From: Negativicoccus succinicivorans
GTDB lineage: Bacteria; Bacillota; Negativicutes; Veillonellales; Negativicoccaceae
Reading direction: 5' to 3'
Length of the DNA stretch: 64,000 bases
Assembly (NCBI RefSeq): GCF_014207605.1
Contig: NZ_JACHHI010000003.1
Location: forward strand, 207,728 to 271,727
The position numbers and the translations under genes were made by a program. This document shows, in pieces, positions 1 to 8,388 of this stretch; position 1 is the stretch's first letter; every line of letters starts with the position of its first letter. A model generated the notes under the pieces. That model did not search any database. It saw nothing but the letters and a program-made list of their open reading frames with translations, and was not told the origin of the DNA.

Positions 1-464
1 TCGGGGAAGAGGAAACATTCGCGGAGGATCTCCACGCGGATGCGGATATTCGCCGTTACCTTTTGCGGGCGAGTGATACCGTCGCGCGCCGTTTACGCCA
101 AAAAGGACTGGTCGCCCGCACGGTCACGCTGAAATTGCGTTACGGTTCGTACAAGACACTCACGCGCTCCGTGACGCTCGCCGATCCGATTGATTTACCG
201 CAGGCGTTGTCGGCGGCGGTTTTCTCGTTGTATAATAAACTTAAACTCACAGAAGGTATACGACTCCTGGGCGTGACCGTATCGGGACTGTTGCCGGCGG
301 GAACGGAGCCGATGTCGCTCTTCGCGGACGGCACGGCGCGCGAGCGCAAGGCGCAGGAAACGATCGACAAACTCCAGGACAAATATGGCCCGACGGCTAT
401 TCGCAGAGGATTTTGGTGGGACAGTGAGACAACCACCGGTGACGAAAGGGGAAAGAAACGATGA
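1..464 (+). CDS. dinB: DNA polymerase IV (Y-family), C-terminal part only
   Basis: The 5' part lies outside the window; the frame is open from base 3. The visible residues start with a GEEETFAEDL-like stretch and continue into the little-finger domain (VARRLRQKGLVARTVTLKLR), which grips DNA in Y-family polymerases. Pol IV carries out translesion synthesis without proofreading. The catalytic palm is not visible, so activity cannot be judged. The stop overlaps the start of the next gene (ATGA-type overlap at 461-464), suggesting cotranscription with the peptidase. The family call rests on the C-terminal domain alone but is firm. Confidence 0.88.
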   Translation, partial: GEEETFAEDLHADADIRRYLLRASDTVARRLRQKGLVARTVTLKLRYGSYKTLTRSVTLADPIDLPQALSAAVFSLYNKLKLTEGIRLLGVTVSGLLPAGTEPMSLFADGTARERKAQETIDKLQDKYGPTAIRRGFWWDSETTTGDERGKKR

Positions 465-1600
465 ATGTTAATAAAGAACGCATGTTGAACGAATTTTACG
501 AATTGATTCGCATCCCTTGCTCGACAGGTGATGAACGGGAAGTCGCCGATTTACTAAAAAAACGCCTGAAAAAACTGGGCGCGCAAGATGTTAAAGAAGA
601 TGATGCGGGCAGCAAAATTAACGGCAATGCCGGCAATATTATCGCCACTTTCGGCGCGACGATGGAAGGCTTGCCGACGGTCGCTTTCACGGCGCATATG
701 GATTGCGTCGAACCCTGCGCGGGGATCGAACCGGTCTTGAAAGACGGCGTGATTACGTCAAAAGGCGATACGATTTTGGGCGGCGATGACAAATCCGGTG
801 TGGCCGCGATTTTGGAAGGCTTGCGCCTGATGAAAGAAAACGCTCTGCCGCACGGCAAGATCGTTGTCATCTTCTGCGTGGCGGAAGAAGGCGGCTTACG
901 CGGCTCGCGCAATATCGACACGAAACTTACGCAAGGCATCGATTTCGGTTACGTTATGGATTCGTCCGGCGCGCCGGGTAAAATCATTAACCAGGCACCG
1001 GGTCAAAACGCGATTCGCGTCACCATGCACGGCAAACGCTCGCACGCGGGCCTGGCGCCGGAAGACGGCGTGAATGCCATCGTCATGATGGGCACGGCGC
1101 TGGCGCGTCTGCCGTACGGTCGTATTGATGAAGAAACCACCGCGAACGTCGGTTTCATCGACGGCGGCATCGCGACGAATATCGTGGCGGATAAATGCAA
1201 CGTCAAAGCCGAAGCGCGCAGCCGTGATTTGGCCAAATTGAAACAGCAGACGGCCGCGATGAAAGAAGCGTTCATGTCCGTGGAAAAAGATTTTCCGGGC
1301 GGCAAAGCGGAAGTCGAAGTGGAAGAAATTTATCAACCGTACCTGGTCGATGAAAACAGCCTCTGCATCGAAGTCGCCAAACGCGCGGCGAAAGAAGCGG
1401 GTCTGGAACCGAATGTCGGCGCGACCGGCGGCGGCAGCGACGCGAACAACTTCAATAAACACAGCTTCCCGGCAGTCGTACTTGCGACCGGCATGACCAA
1501 AGTTCACACGCCGGAAGAATGCCTGTTGGAAGAACACCTGTACCAAACCGGTGAATGGGTATATCGCATTATTGAACAGTTGCCGCACGCGCAGCACTGA
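461..1600 (+). CDS. M20 family metallopeptidase, peptidase T-like
   Basis: A 379-residue cytoplasmic zinc aminopeptidase of the M20/PepT-like group (Bacillus YqjE type). Metal-site motifs are in order: His79-x-Asp81 in AFTAHMDC, Asp109-Asp110 in GGDDKSG, the Glu-Glu pair 142-143 in CVAEEGG, Asp167 in VMDSSG and a C-terminal His in KVHTPEE. The dimerisation (lid) domain lies between roughly residues 175 and 290. Length is normal for the family. It probably trims tripeptides or similar small peptides, but substrate cannot be read from sequence. The start overlaps the dinB stop, and a strong terminator follows. Confidence 0.88.
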   Translation: MNVNKERMLNEFYELIRIPCSTGDEREVADLLKKRLKKLGAQDVKEDDAGSKINGNAGNIIATFGATMEGLPTVAFTAHMDCVEPCAGIEPVLKDGVITSKGDTILGGDDKSGVAAILEGLRLMKENALPHGKIVVIFCVAEEGGLRGSRNIDTKLTQGIDFGYVMDSSGAPGKIINQAPGQNAIRVTMHGKRSHAGLAPEDGVNAIVMMGTALARLPYGRIDEETTANVGFIDGGIATNIVADKCNVKAEARSRDLAKLKQQTAAMKEAFMSVEKDFPGGKAEVEVEEIYQPYLVDENSLCIEVAKRAAKEAGLEPNVGATGGGSDANNFNKHSFPAVVLATGMTKVHTPEECLLEEHLYQTGEWVYRIIEQLPHAQH

Positions 1601-1630
1601 AACGCAAATAATATTGTCGTTTAAGCATTA

Positions 1631-1658
1631 AAAAAAGAGCCCTCGCGGCTCTTTTTTT
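1631..1658 (+). terminator. Rho-independent terminator after the M20 peptidase
   Basis: GC-rich stem AGAGCC/GGCTCT with a short loop, flanked by A-run and T-run, 30 bp after the peptidase stop. Confidence 0.9.
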
Positions 1659-1713
1659 GTGGAACAAGCGGAATAAAAAGAAGTAAAAATATTTTCGTCG
1701 TCAAAATCAAATT

Positions 1714-2122
1714 TGTGGAAAGCATGTGGATAAGTGTAAATAATGGTGGCTTATCCACGTGCTTGTTCACGTTTATCCACGTGTCCATGGTAAAAGCACA
1801 ATTAATTTAATGAGAATTCCGTAAACTAGCAGTTTTTGCAAACAATACACTGTCAGTAGACAGCAATCTATGTGGAAAACTTTTTCACTTTCTTAATAAT
1901 AACTGCCGACACAGAAATGAAAATGCTTGTAAAGAAAAGGTTAAGACACTGGTTTAAAAATAAAATAAAGAAATAAAATGGCGTGGATAACTTGAAAAGT
2001 TCGGTGGATAAATAATTTCTGTGCACAGCAAAAAGCAATTTAAAGTGAGAAAAACGTGTAAAATCGGCGCTGTTAAATGTTCGGCTTAGGTAAAAATGTA
2101 TTTTCCGAGAAGGTTTTCCACC
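1714..2122. other. Cluster of DnaA-box-like nonamers; candidate oriC or DnaA-titration locus
   Basis: The 774-bp gap 1661-2434 carries no convincing gene but holds repeated DnaA-box-like 9-mers in both orientations. One is perfect (TGTGGATAA, 1725-1733). Others are TTATCCACG at 1751-1759 and 1773-1781, TGTGGAAAA at 1871-1879, CGTGGATAA at 1982-1990, GGTGGATAA at 2003-2011 and TTTTCCACC at 2114-2122. The stretch between about 1790 and 2100 is strikingly AT-rich, like a DNA-unwinding element. dnaA and dnaN are not in the window, so origin identity is inference; a secondary DnaA-binding cluster is the alternative. gyrA and rpsF-ssb-rpsR, often origin-proximal in Firmicutes, lie 12-17 kb to the right. 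Confidence 0.5.
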
Positions 2123-2434
2123 GTTTGCTGCGTTTCGCGGCGATGTCGTGGACAAGTTGCCAACGCAGCGCGTTAGCGTAGACGAATACGCTTATATAGA
2201 CACTCGATATGGATGAATCCGCTCATTTTTGCGGTCGAGCCTATTCTTTTGCGAAAACGGGTCGTGTCATTGCGAAGATAATGAAATGTGCGATGCGGCT
2301 TTTATTTGGCTTCGATGTATTTGCATTTTGCCGCATTGCTATCGCTACAAAACGGCATAAAACGATAAAAATCTTGCTTCGCGCGGCGGTATCTGTTACC
2401 ATAGGCTAATTATTATAACGAGGAGGAGACGCCA

Positions 2435-3133
2435 ATGAATAAGCATTTTCGCCGCGGTTTGGCGAAAGGAGTGCCGATTGCCATCGGCTATATGCCGATC
2501 GCGATCGCGTACGGTGTCTTATCCTCCGTGTACGGCATGCCCGCGTGGTTCGTGCTGGCGTCATCCGCGATCGTCTACGCCGGTTCCGCGCAGTTTATGG
2601 CGGCGAACTTGATGATTACCGGCACGGGCGTGTGGGAAATTATTTTAACCACGCTGGTGGTGAATTCCCGCAACCTGCTTTTGGCGGCGGGGCTCGCGCA
2701 TAATTTGGAAGCGGGGGCGACGAAGTCGGAGCGTTTGGCGGTCGGTTCGTTGACGACCGATGAATTATTTTCCGTCGCGCTCCTAGAAAAACATCAGGCC
2801 TTGCCGCCGGCGTATGTCATCGGGATCGGTCTGTCGGGATATCTCTCCTGGGTAGTCGGTACGGCATTCGGCATCGGACTGACCGATTTATTGCCGCCCG
2901 CGCTCGCAAGTTCCATGGGCATCGGTTTATACGCGATGTTTCTCGGCTTGCTGGTGCCGGCGTTGCGGGAACAGCCGCAGGCGCGTTTGGTGACGCTGAT
3001 CGCGGTCACGATGAATTTGCTGTTGTACGCGTTGGCGACATTGCTCGGCATCGGCCACGGTTTGACGATTTTCATCGCGACAGTCAGCGCGGTCGCATTG
3101 GTCACGGCGGCAAAGAAGCGATTACAATGGTAA
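2435..3133 (+). CDS. azlC: AzlC family branched-chain amino acid export subunit
   Basis: A 232-residue polytopic membrane protein of the AzlC/LIV-E family, the large subunit of a two-component exporter of branched-chain amino acids. The family hallmark is visible near the N-terminus (GVPIAIGYMPIAIAYG, then YAGSAQFMA). Several hydrophobic segments follow, and a basic C-terminus (AAKKRL) ends the protein. The start has a good ribosome site (AGGAGGAG about 8 bases upstream). It overlaps azlD by 7 bp, as is usual for the pair. Family identity is clear; the actual substrate is inferred from the family. Confidence 0.92.
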   Translation: MNKHFRRGLAKGVPIAIGYMPIAIAYGVLSSVYGMPAWFVLASSAIVYAGSAQFMAANLMITGTGVWEIILTTLVVNSRNLLLAAGLAHNLEAGATKSERLAVGSLTTDELFSVALLEKHQALPPAYVIGIGLSGYLSWVVGTAFGIGLTDLLPPALASSMGIGLYAMFLGLLVPALREQPQARLVTLIAVTMNLLLYALATLLGIGHGLTIFIATVSAVALVTAAKKRLQW

Positions 3134-3456
3134 ATCAAAGCGATGCCTTTTATATTCTTTTGCTGATCGGCATGTGGTTCGTTACTTTGGTGCCGCGCAT
3201 TGCGCCGCCGTTCTTTTGGCGAGCGGATAAAGTGCCGCCGAAACTTTCCTTTGCGCTTGCTCTGATCCCTTTCGCCGTGTTGGGCGCGTTGATCGTGCCC
3301 GGCGTATTTGTCAGCATGGAGGAGACGCCATTGCTCGCCACGACGGTGTCGTTGCTGGTTGCGATCGGGCTCGCGTTTTACCGCGCGAATTTAGTGCTCA
3401 TCGTCCTCGCGAGCATTTTGGTGCATTACGGTCTGAGCGTACTGGTCGCCGCGTAA
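3127..3456 (+). CDS. azlD: AzlD family branched-chain amino acid export subunit
   Basis: A 109-residue, four-helix membrane protein of the AzlD family, the small partner of AzlC in branched-chain amino acid efflux. The family-typical segment WFVTLVPRIAPPFF occurs early in the protein. The start lies inside the end of azlC, implying translational coupling and one-to-one production. A terminator follows 11 bp after the stop. Confidence 0.9.
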   Translation: MVNQSDAFYILLLIGMWFVTLVPRIAPPFFWRADKVPPKLSFALALIPFAVLGALIVPGVFVSMEETPLLATTVSLLVAIGLAFYRANLVLIVLASILVHYGLSVLVAA

Positions 3457-3467
3457 GCAAAGAAAAT

Positions 3468-3499
3468 AAAAAGAACGGACAGGAATGTCCGTTCTTTTT
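3468..3499. terminator. Bidirectional terminator between azlD and kimA
   Basis: Stem AAGAACGGAC/GTCCGTTCTT with A- and T-runs on either side; it can serve both convergent genes. Confidence 0.9.
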
Positions 3500-3501
3500 G
3501 T

Positions 3502-5373
3502 TTACTCTTTTTTCTCATGAGGATCCGTCAATAGCAGCGGGACGGTTGTCACGATCACGTCAAATCGATTTAAAAGCTGCCAGCGCAGCTGCAAACCTTG
3601 TTGGTTATGCAACAGACGCTCCCAGCCCGAGCCGACCTCAAATTCCGGAATTAATACCGCAATCGACGCGTCGGGGTGGCGGTCGCGAAATGCTTTGATG
3701 TAATCCAACAAAGGCTCGGAGAAATCCCGATACGGCGACGGTATTACCTCAATTGAAATCTCAGGCAAAAGTCGGTGCCATTTTTGGCGGACACGTTCGC
3801 CGGCCTCCGCGTCAATGGCGATATGGAGCGCGTGAATGTGCGCATCGTCGGTAATGTCGCGCGCGTAACGCAAGGCGCGCGCGACGGCGCGCGTGGGACT
3901 TGCGACCGGCAACAACACGTGGTGCTCGTTGACCGGTTGCGCCAGAATATTCGTCAGCTCTTCCGAGGAAAGTGTCAACGCTTCCCGTACCTTTTCGTAG
4001 TGCGTGTGAATCGCCTTAAATATGCGCATTAAAATCGGCAGGAAGATTAAAATGATCCAGGCGCCGTGAATGAATTTGGTGACTAAAATGATGCCCACGA
4101 CGGCCGCCGTGACCAGCGCGCCGAAGCCGTTCAGCAAGAGTCGTCCGTACGGGCGCGGCTGTTGGCGGAGCCAATGCACGCAAAGACCCGCCTGGGCCAA
4201 TGTGAAGGAAAGAAATACGCCCACTGCGTACAGCGAAATCAAATGCTCCACACTGCCGTGGAACGCGACGATCAGTCCGCCGGCGCAAAGCGACAGTAAA
4301 ACGATGCCGTTGGCAAAGGAAAGGCGCGAACCGCGCTGCGCGAGGTAGCGCGGCAGGTAGCCGTCTTGCGCCAAAATGGACATCAGCGGCGGCAAACCGT
4401 TGTACGCGGTATTGGCGGCTAAATATAAAATCACCATGGTCAGCAGCTGGAAGATGAAATAACCGGTTCCGCGTCCCCACACGGTTTCCGCCAAGAGGGA
4501 GAGCAAGGTGCGGTCCGCGCTCGGCAGCAAGCCGAAATGCACGATGAGAAAACCCGTGGAGATCAGCAGCGTCGACAGGATAATCGCCATTACGGCAATT
4601 GTTCTTTTCGCGTTTTGCGCTACCGGTTCCCGGAATGCTCCCGCGCCGTTAGCAATCGCCTCCACGCCGGTCATCGAAGAACAACCGTTGGCGAATGCCA
4701 ACAACAGTAAAAAGCAAAGGGTGCCCGGCGGGAGCATGGTCGTCGCCTGCGGCAGAATGACCGGTGGTCGACCGAGCACAAAAATTTGGTAGATCCCCGA
4801 TCCGGCGATCATCAGTGCCGTGATCAAAAAAGCATACGTCGGCCACACAAAGGCGTTGGACGCCTCGCGCAAACCGCGTAAATTGATCAGCATCAATATC
4901 GCAAACACCGCGAAGAGATCAATGGAAATTTGGTACGGTATGAGCTCCGGCCACGCGGAAATCAACGCTGCCGTGCCGGACGATACCGATACGGCGACCG
5001 TCAGCACGTAGTCCGCGCATAAACTCGCCGCCGCGAGCAGCGCCGGATATTCACCGAGATACTCCTTGGCGATCGAATAGGCACCGCCGCCTTGGGGATG
5101 CACCTTGATGACCTGCGCGTAGGAAATCGTAATGATGAAAAGCAGCGCTACGATCGCGGCGATAATCCACGGAAAGTAGTCGTATAAAATCAGCCCCGGC
5201 AATACCAAAACCAGCGCGATTTGTTCCGGGCCGTAACCGATGGAGGAAAGCGCGTCAGACGAAAAGATCGGCAACGCTTTCCACTTCGGCAGCCGTTCGT
5301 GGCTGAGTTCCGTACTCTTGAGCGGACGTCCTAAAAGCAATTGAGAAAATGAAGAAAATGTAAATTTGCGCAT
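3502..5373 (-). CDS. kimA: KimA/YdaO-type potassium transporter (APC superfamily)
   Basis: A 623-residue transporter with about 12 membrane segments (to roughly residue 450) followed by a cytoplasmic C-terminal domain of about 150 residues. The N-terminus (FSSDALSSIGYGPEQI) and HPQGGGAYSIAKEYLGE are typical of the KimA/YdaO group of high-affinity K+ importers. The start at 5373 (MRKFTF) is preferred over an upstream ATG at 5397 because a GGGAGG ribosome site lies just before it, and because a c-di-AMP riboswitch with a possible expression platform immediately precedes it. c-di-AMP control of K+ uptake is the known theme for this family. Potassium specificity is inferred from the family plus the riboswitch. 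Confidence 0.88.
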   Translation of the reverse strand: MRKFTFSSFSQLLLGRPLKSTELSHERLPKWKALPIFSSDALSSIGYGPEQIALVLVLPGLILYDYFPWIIAAIVALLFIITISYAQVIKVHPQGGGAYSIAKEYLGEYPALLAAASLCADYVLTVAVSVSSGTAALISAWPELIPYQISIDLFAVFAILMLINLRGLREASNAFVWPTYAFLITALMIAGSGIYQIFVLGRPPVILPQATTMLPPGTLCFLLLLAFANGCSSMTGVEAIANGAGAFREPVAQNAKRTIAVMAIILSTLLISTGFLIVHFGLLPSADRTLLSLLAETVWGRGTGYFIFQLLTMVILYLAANTAYNGLPPLMSILAQDGYLPRYLAQRGSRLSFANGIVLLSLCAGGLIVAFHGSVEHLISLYAVGVFLSFTLAQAGLCVHWLRQQPRPYGRLLLNGFGALVTAAVVGIILVTKFIHGAWIILIFLPILMRIFKAIHTHYEKVREALTLSSEELTNILAQPVNEHHVLLPVASPTRAVARALRYARDITDDAHIHALHIAIDAEAGERVRQKWHRLLPEISIEVIPSPYRDFSEPLLDYIKAFRDRHPDASIAVLIPEFEVGSGWERLLHNQQGLQLRWQLLNRFDVIVTTVPLLLTDPHEKKE

Positions 5374-5381
5374 TAAAAATA

Positions 5382-5403
5382 GACCTCCCGGTCCCATGGG
5401 ACC
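5382..5403 (-). promoter_or_regulatory. Mutually exclusive hairpins over the kimA ribosome site
   Basis: Read on the minus strand the RNA runs GGUC, CCAUGG, GACC, GGGA, GGUC. The central GACC can pair with the upstream GGUC, leaving the ribosome site free, or with the downstream GGUC, closing the GGGAGG ribosome site in a tetraloop hairpin. No U-tract follows, so translational rather than terminator control is suggested. Pairing is seen in sequence; switching is inference. Confidence 0.45.
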
Positions 5404-5410
5404 TTACTTT

Positions 5411-5514
5411 TTGCCTACGAGGTTAGCTGTCGGGTTAGAAGCATAAGGTTGTCTTCCTCTTTCGATTCACCCCAAGATTTGGTTCCCCCGTTTTCGTCAG
5501 AAAATTCGGCATTT
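5411..5514 (-). ncRNA. c-di-AMP riboswitch (ydaO-yuaA type)
   Basis: On the minus strand the leader contains the hallmark blocks in order: AUGCCGAAU (5504-5512), GGGGGAACC, UUGGGGUGAAU, AACCCGACAGCUAACCUCG and GUAGGC (to 5413). These are the conserved elements of the ydaO/yuaA riboswitch that senses cyclic di-AMP. It sits between a good promoter and the KimA start, as in other Firmicutes where high c-di-AMP shuts off K+ import. Exact helix ends were not modelled. Confidence 0.93.
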
Positions 5515-5528
5515 CATTTTACTTCCAC

Positions 5529-5557
5529 ATTATAGCGCCGCGGAAATGTCTTGTAAA
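5529..5557 (-). promoter_or_regulatory. Sigma-70 type promoter of kimA
   Basis: Minus-strand TTTACA, 17-bp spacer, perfect TATAAT; placed a few bases upstream of the riboswitch. Confidence 0.8.
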
Positions 5558-5715
5558 TAGGAAAAAACAGCGGCTGGCGACGTAACATAAATCCGTCGGC
5601 AAAACGGACTTCGTCGCCGCTAAAAAGTTCATAAATGCTCTTTTATGACTGTTTTATGGCGTTAAATCGTGCTATACTGAAATTACAGATAGCATTGCGG
5701 CAAGGAGGTGTGCCC

Positions 5716-6876
5716 ATGCAAAAGGGAACGAAAGCAACTGAACAGGAGTTGCGCGTGATGACGTCTCCGTCCGAGATTCCGGCGAAGAAGCTGAGTGTAT
5801 TGTACATCTTGACGATACTGCGCCGCTTTTCCGATCCCGAACATCCGCTGTCGCAGCAGCAGATTCTGACGCACCTGCAAGAAGACTATGGAATGGTCTT
5901 AGATCGTAAAGCCGTCAAACGCAACCTGGTCAATCTCTTGGAAGCGGGCTATCCGCTCGGTTACAAACCGTGGCAACGCAAGAGCGCGAGCCGCGAAAAA
6001 GTGGAAAATGTCTACGGTTCGTGGTATTACGAGCATGAATTCGCGCCGGTGGAACTGACCACGCTCATTGACGGCCTGTTGTTTTCGCATTTACCGGCCC
6101 GGCAGGTCGAGGATATGATCCAAAAACTGTTGCGGTTGCAAAGTCGGTATTATACGAATCCCACGTTGGGAGTTCACAACATTCCGAATGAAAACTGGCT
6201 CAACTGGCAACAGGAAAGTCCCGCCAACGCGCAGATGCTGTATTCGTTGGACGTCTTGAATGAAGCGATTGAAACGCAGCAACCGGTCGTGTTCCATTAC
6301 CTGCAATACGGTCCGGATAAGCAGCAGCGGCCGCGCGTTCGCCGGCATCGCAAGCGTCCGCATCGCTACCGGGTGAGCCCGTACGCGGTGGTCGCGACGA
6401 ACGGTCGTTTCTACCTGATCGGTAATACCGAAGGGCATGATGATATTTCGCATTACCGCGTCGATCGGATGCAGGATGTGCGAATCGAAAAAAAACGTGA
6501 GGTTCGTCCGTTGCGCGAAGTGACGCAGTCGGGTGATGACGAATTGCATTTACCGAAGCATTTGGCGGAGCATGTCAACATGTTCGCCGGACCGGCGGTA
6601 CCGTGTTTATTCCGCTGTGATCGCGAGATCTTGGACGCCGTCATGGACGATTTCGGAACCTCCTGCACGATCAGCGAAGTTACGGACAAAACCGTGGTCG
6701 TCGGAGTCACCGTGAACGCTACCGCGCTCTTCCACTGGTCGTTGCAATTCGGTCCGGCCGTGAAAGTGCTGGCGCCGGCATCACTGGTGCACGATCTGCA
6801 ACGGGCGGCCATCGCCATGGCGGACGCGTATCGCCATGAAGAACCGTTATATTTTGATCATGTTGAGATGAGGTGA
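5716..6876 (+). CDS. WYL-domain transcriptional regulator
   Basis: A 386-residue regulator. An N-terminal winged-helix-like region (about residues 15-75, LSVLYILTILRRFSDPEHPLS) is followed by a WYL ligand-sensing domain (about residues 195-270). Around RVSPYAVVATNGRFYLIGNTEG it has the family pattern, with HYRVDRM after it. WYL proteins typically bind nucleic acids or nucleotides and control stress or defence genes, but no defence locus is nearby. ATG 5716 is chosen because AAGGAGG precedes it; longer upstream frames have no ribosome site. The gene ends 5 bp before cobO, so it may regulate the cobO operon or be cotranscribed by chance. Confidence 0.82.
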   Translation: MQKGTKATEQELRVMTSPSEIPAKKLSVLYILTILRRFSDPEHPLSQQQILTHLQEDYGMVLDRKAVKRNLVNLLEAGYPLGYKPWQRKSASREKVENVYGSWYYEHEFAPVELTTLIDGLLFSHLPARQVEDMIQKLLRLQSRYYTNPTLGVHNIPNENWLNWQQESPANAQMLYSLDVLNEAIETQQPVVFHYLQYGPDKQQRPRVRRHRKRPHRYRVSPYAVVATNGRFYLIGNTEGHDDISHYRVDRMQDVRIEKKREVRPLREVTQSGDDELHLPKHLAEHVNMFAGPAVPCLFRCDREILDAVMDDFGTSCTISEVTDKTVVVGVTVNATALFHWSLQFGPAVKVLAPASLVHDLQRAAIAMADAYRHEEPLYFDHVEMR

Positions 6877-6881
6877 CGTCG

Positions 6882-7463
6882 ATGAAACGAGGCTATATCC
6901 AGGTCTATACGGGAGACGGTAAAGGCAAAACCACCGCCGCGATCGGGCTTGCGATTCGCGCCGTCGGCGCCGGTCTGAAAGTCTGGCTGCTGCAGTTCAT
7001 GAAGTCGGAATACTACAGCGAGCAGAAAATTTTGGACGGAATTTCACCGCTTCTCTATCGGGAGTCGCTGGGTAAGCCGTATTTCATCGCGCCGGAAGGA
7101 ACGCTCACCGAAGAAACTAAAAAAGCGCTTACCGATGTCGTCGTGTTTCCGCCGGGAAATCCGCCCGCCGAATACGTCGAAGCGTGCCGCAACGGCGTGG
7201 AGATCGCCGCGCGAACGCTGGCGAAAGGCGAGTACGATGTCGTGATCTTGGATGAAATCAATGTCGCGTTGCATTTCGGTTTGGTTACGCGCGAGGATTG
7301 CGAAGCGTTGATCGCCGCCAAGCCCGCCGGCACCGAACTTATTTTCACCGGTCGCAAAGCGCCGCAATGGTTAGTTGACCGCGCGGATCTGGTGACCGAA
7401 ATGCGCAACGTGAAACATTACTATGACGCGGGTGTCGCGAATCGTCGCGGCATCGAAGACTGA
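6882..7463 (+). CDS. cobO: Cob(I)alamin adenosyltransferase, CobO/BtuR type
   Basis: A 193-residue cytoplasmic enzyme that transfers the adenosyl group of ATP to cob(I)alamin or cobyrinate to make adenosylcobalamin forms. The P-loop GDGKGKTT lies at residues 11-18, the Walker B-like VVILDEINVAL near 125, and the family C-terminal PQWLVDRADLVTEM is present. ATG 6882 with the upstream GATGAGGTG ribosome site is preferred to GTG 6873. The product coenzyme is what the class II ribonucleotide reductase at 25.4 kb needs. The position directly after a WYL regulator and before ytfI is unusual for a B12 gene. Confidence 0.92.
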   Translation: MKRGYIQVYTGDGKGKTTAAIGLAIRAVGAGLKVWLLQFMKSEYYSEQKILDGISPLLYRESLGKPYFIAPEGTLTEETKKALTDVVVFPPGNPPAEYVEACRNGVEIAARTLAKGEYDVVILDEINVALHFGLVTREDCEALIAAKPAGTELIFTGRKAPQWLVDRADLVTEMRNVKHYYDAGVANRRGIED

Positions 7464-7477
7464 AGGAGTGGGGAAAG

Positions 7478-8386
7478 ATGGAAATAGTGACCACGATCCT
7501 TTGGGCGTTGCTTGCACTGATTATCCTCATTCTTGTCGTGTTGCTGATTTTTTTGTGGCAGCGCGTTCATTATGAATTCGCCGTGCAGAAATATGAGGGC
7601 ATGGCGACCCGCGTCAAAATCGATTGGGCGTGGGAGCTTTTAGCGGCGCAGGCGCGATATGACAGCGGCGCCGGACTTTTCTGGGAAGTGAAATGGCCGT
7701 TCGGCGGCATGAATTCGCACCCGGAATCTAAAGCGGAAGGCATCGAAGCGCGGGCCAAACAAATGGAAGAACAGGCCAAAGAAGGTAAACAACGGCGCAA
7801 AAAAGCAAACGAAGACGCGGAAGCGATTCGTCAAAAGGCGGCGGAGCGCGCCGAAGCCGCCAAAGCCGATGCCGATTACTACGCGGAAGAAGAACGGCTG
7901 CGTAAAAAAACGGATTCCGACGACGCCGCCGAATGGGATAGTCTGGAGCGTGAAGCCAAACGCCATCGCGAACGGCAGGAAGCGCGTGACGAGGACGACA
8001 AAGCAAAGCCGCAACCGGGCGTAAAAGACTATCTCGGATTAGTCCGTTACGCCTTGGCGCAAGATATTTTACAACCGCTGGCAACGTATCTTTCCCGTTT
8101 ATGGGGACGAGCCAAACCGCGTTATGCGGAAGGCGAAGCGACGGTCGGGTTGGCGGATCCGTACACGCAAGGTCTTTTGATGGGCGCGATGTATGCATCG
8201 TTGCCCGCGCTGGCGTCGCGTACCGGATTTGTCTTCAACGAGGAAGTGATCGAAGGTCGCTTTCGCACCGGCGGCGGCATTCGACCGCTGGCTGTTGTTT
8301 GGGATTCACTGCGACTTGTCTGTGCGGCACCGGTCCGCAAGACCGCATGGTACTACTGGCGTCACGTCATCAATAAGGAGGAATGA
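7478..8386 (+). CDS. DUF2953 domain membrane protein (YtfI-like)
   Basis: A 302-residue protein with one N-terminal membrane helix (about residues 8-29, ALLALIILILVVLLIFLW). A long charged region follows at about 85-170, rich in Ala, Glu, Arg and Lys and probably coiled-coil. The C-terminal DUF2953-like half includes a GLADPYTQGLLMGAMYASLPAL stretch. It overlaps the next gene's leader and pairs with a GerW/YtfJ gene as in Bacillus ytfI-ytfJ. Function is unknown; in spore formers the pair is linked with spores, but no other sporulation gene is visible here. Confidence 0.75.
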   Translation: MEIVTTILWALLALIILILVVLLIFLWQRVHYEFAVQKYEGMATRVKIDWAWELLAAQARYDSGAGLFWEVKWPFGGMNSHPESKAEGIEARAKQMEEQAKEGKQRRKKANEDAEAIRQKAAERAEAAKADADYYAEEERLRKKTDSDDAAEWDSLEREAKRHRERQEARDEDDKAKPQPGVKDYLGLVRYALAQDILQPLATYLSRLWGRAKPRYAEGEATVGLADPYTQGLLMGAMYASLPALASRTGFVFNEEVIEGRFRTGGGIRPLAVVWDSLRLVCAAPVRKTAWYYWRHVINKEE

Positions 8387-8388
8387 CA

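Noticed and set aside
1868..2155. 95-residue minus-strand frame in the DnaA-box region
   Set aside because: Phe/Ser-rich chance frame in AT-rich DNA with no good ribosome site.
2209..2409. 66-residue plus-strand frame before azlC
   Set aside because: Weak ribosome site, no similarity, and it covers the likely azlC promoter.
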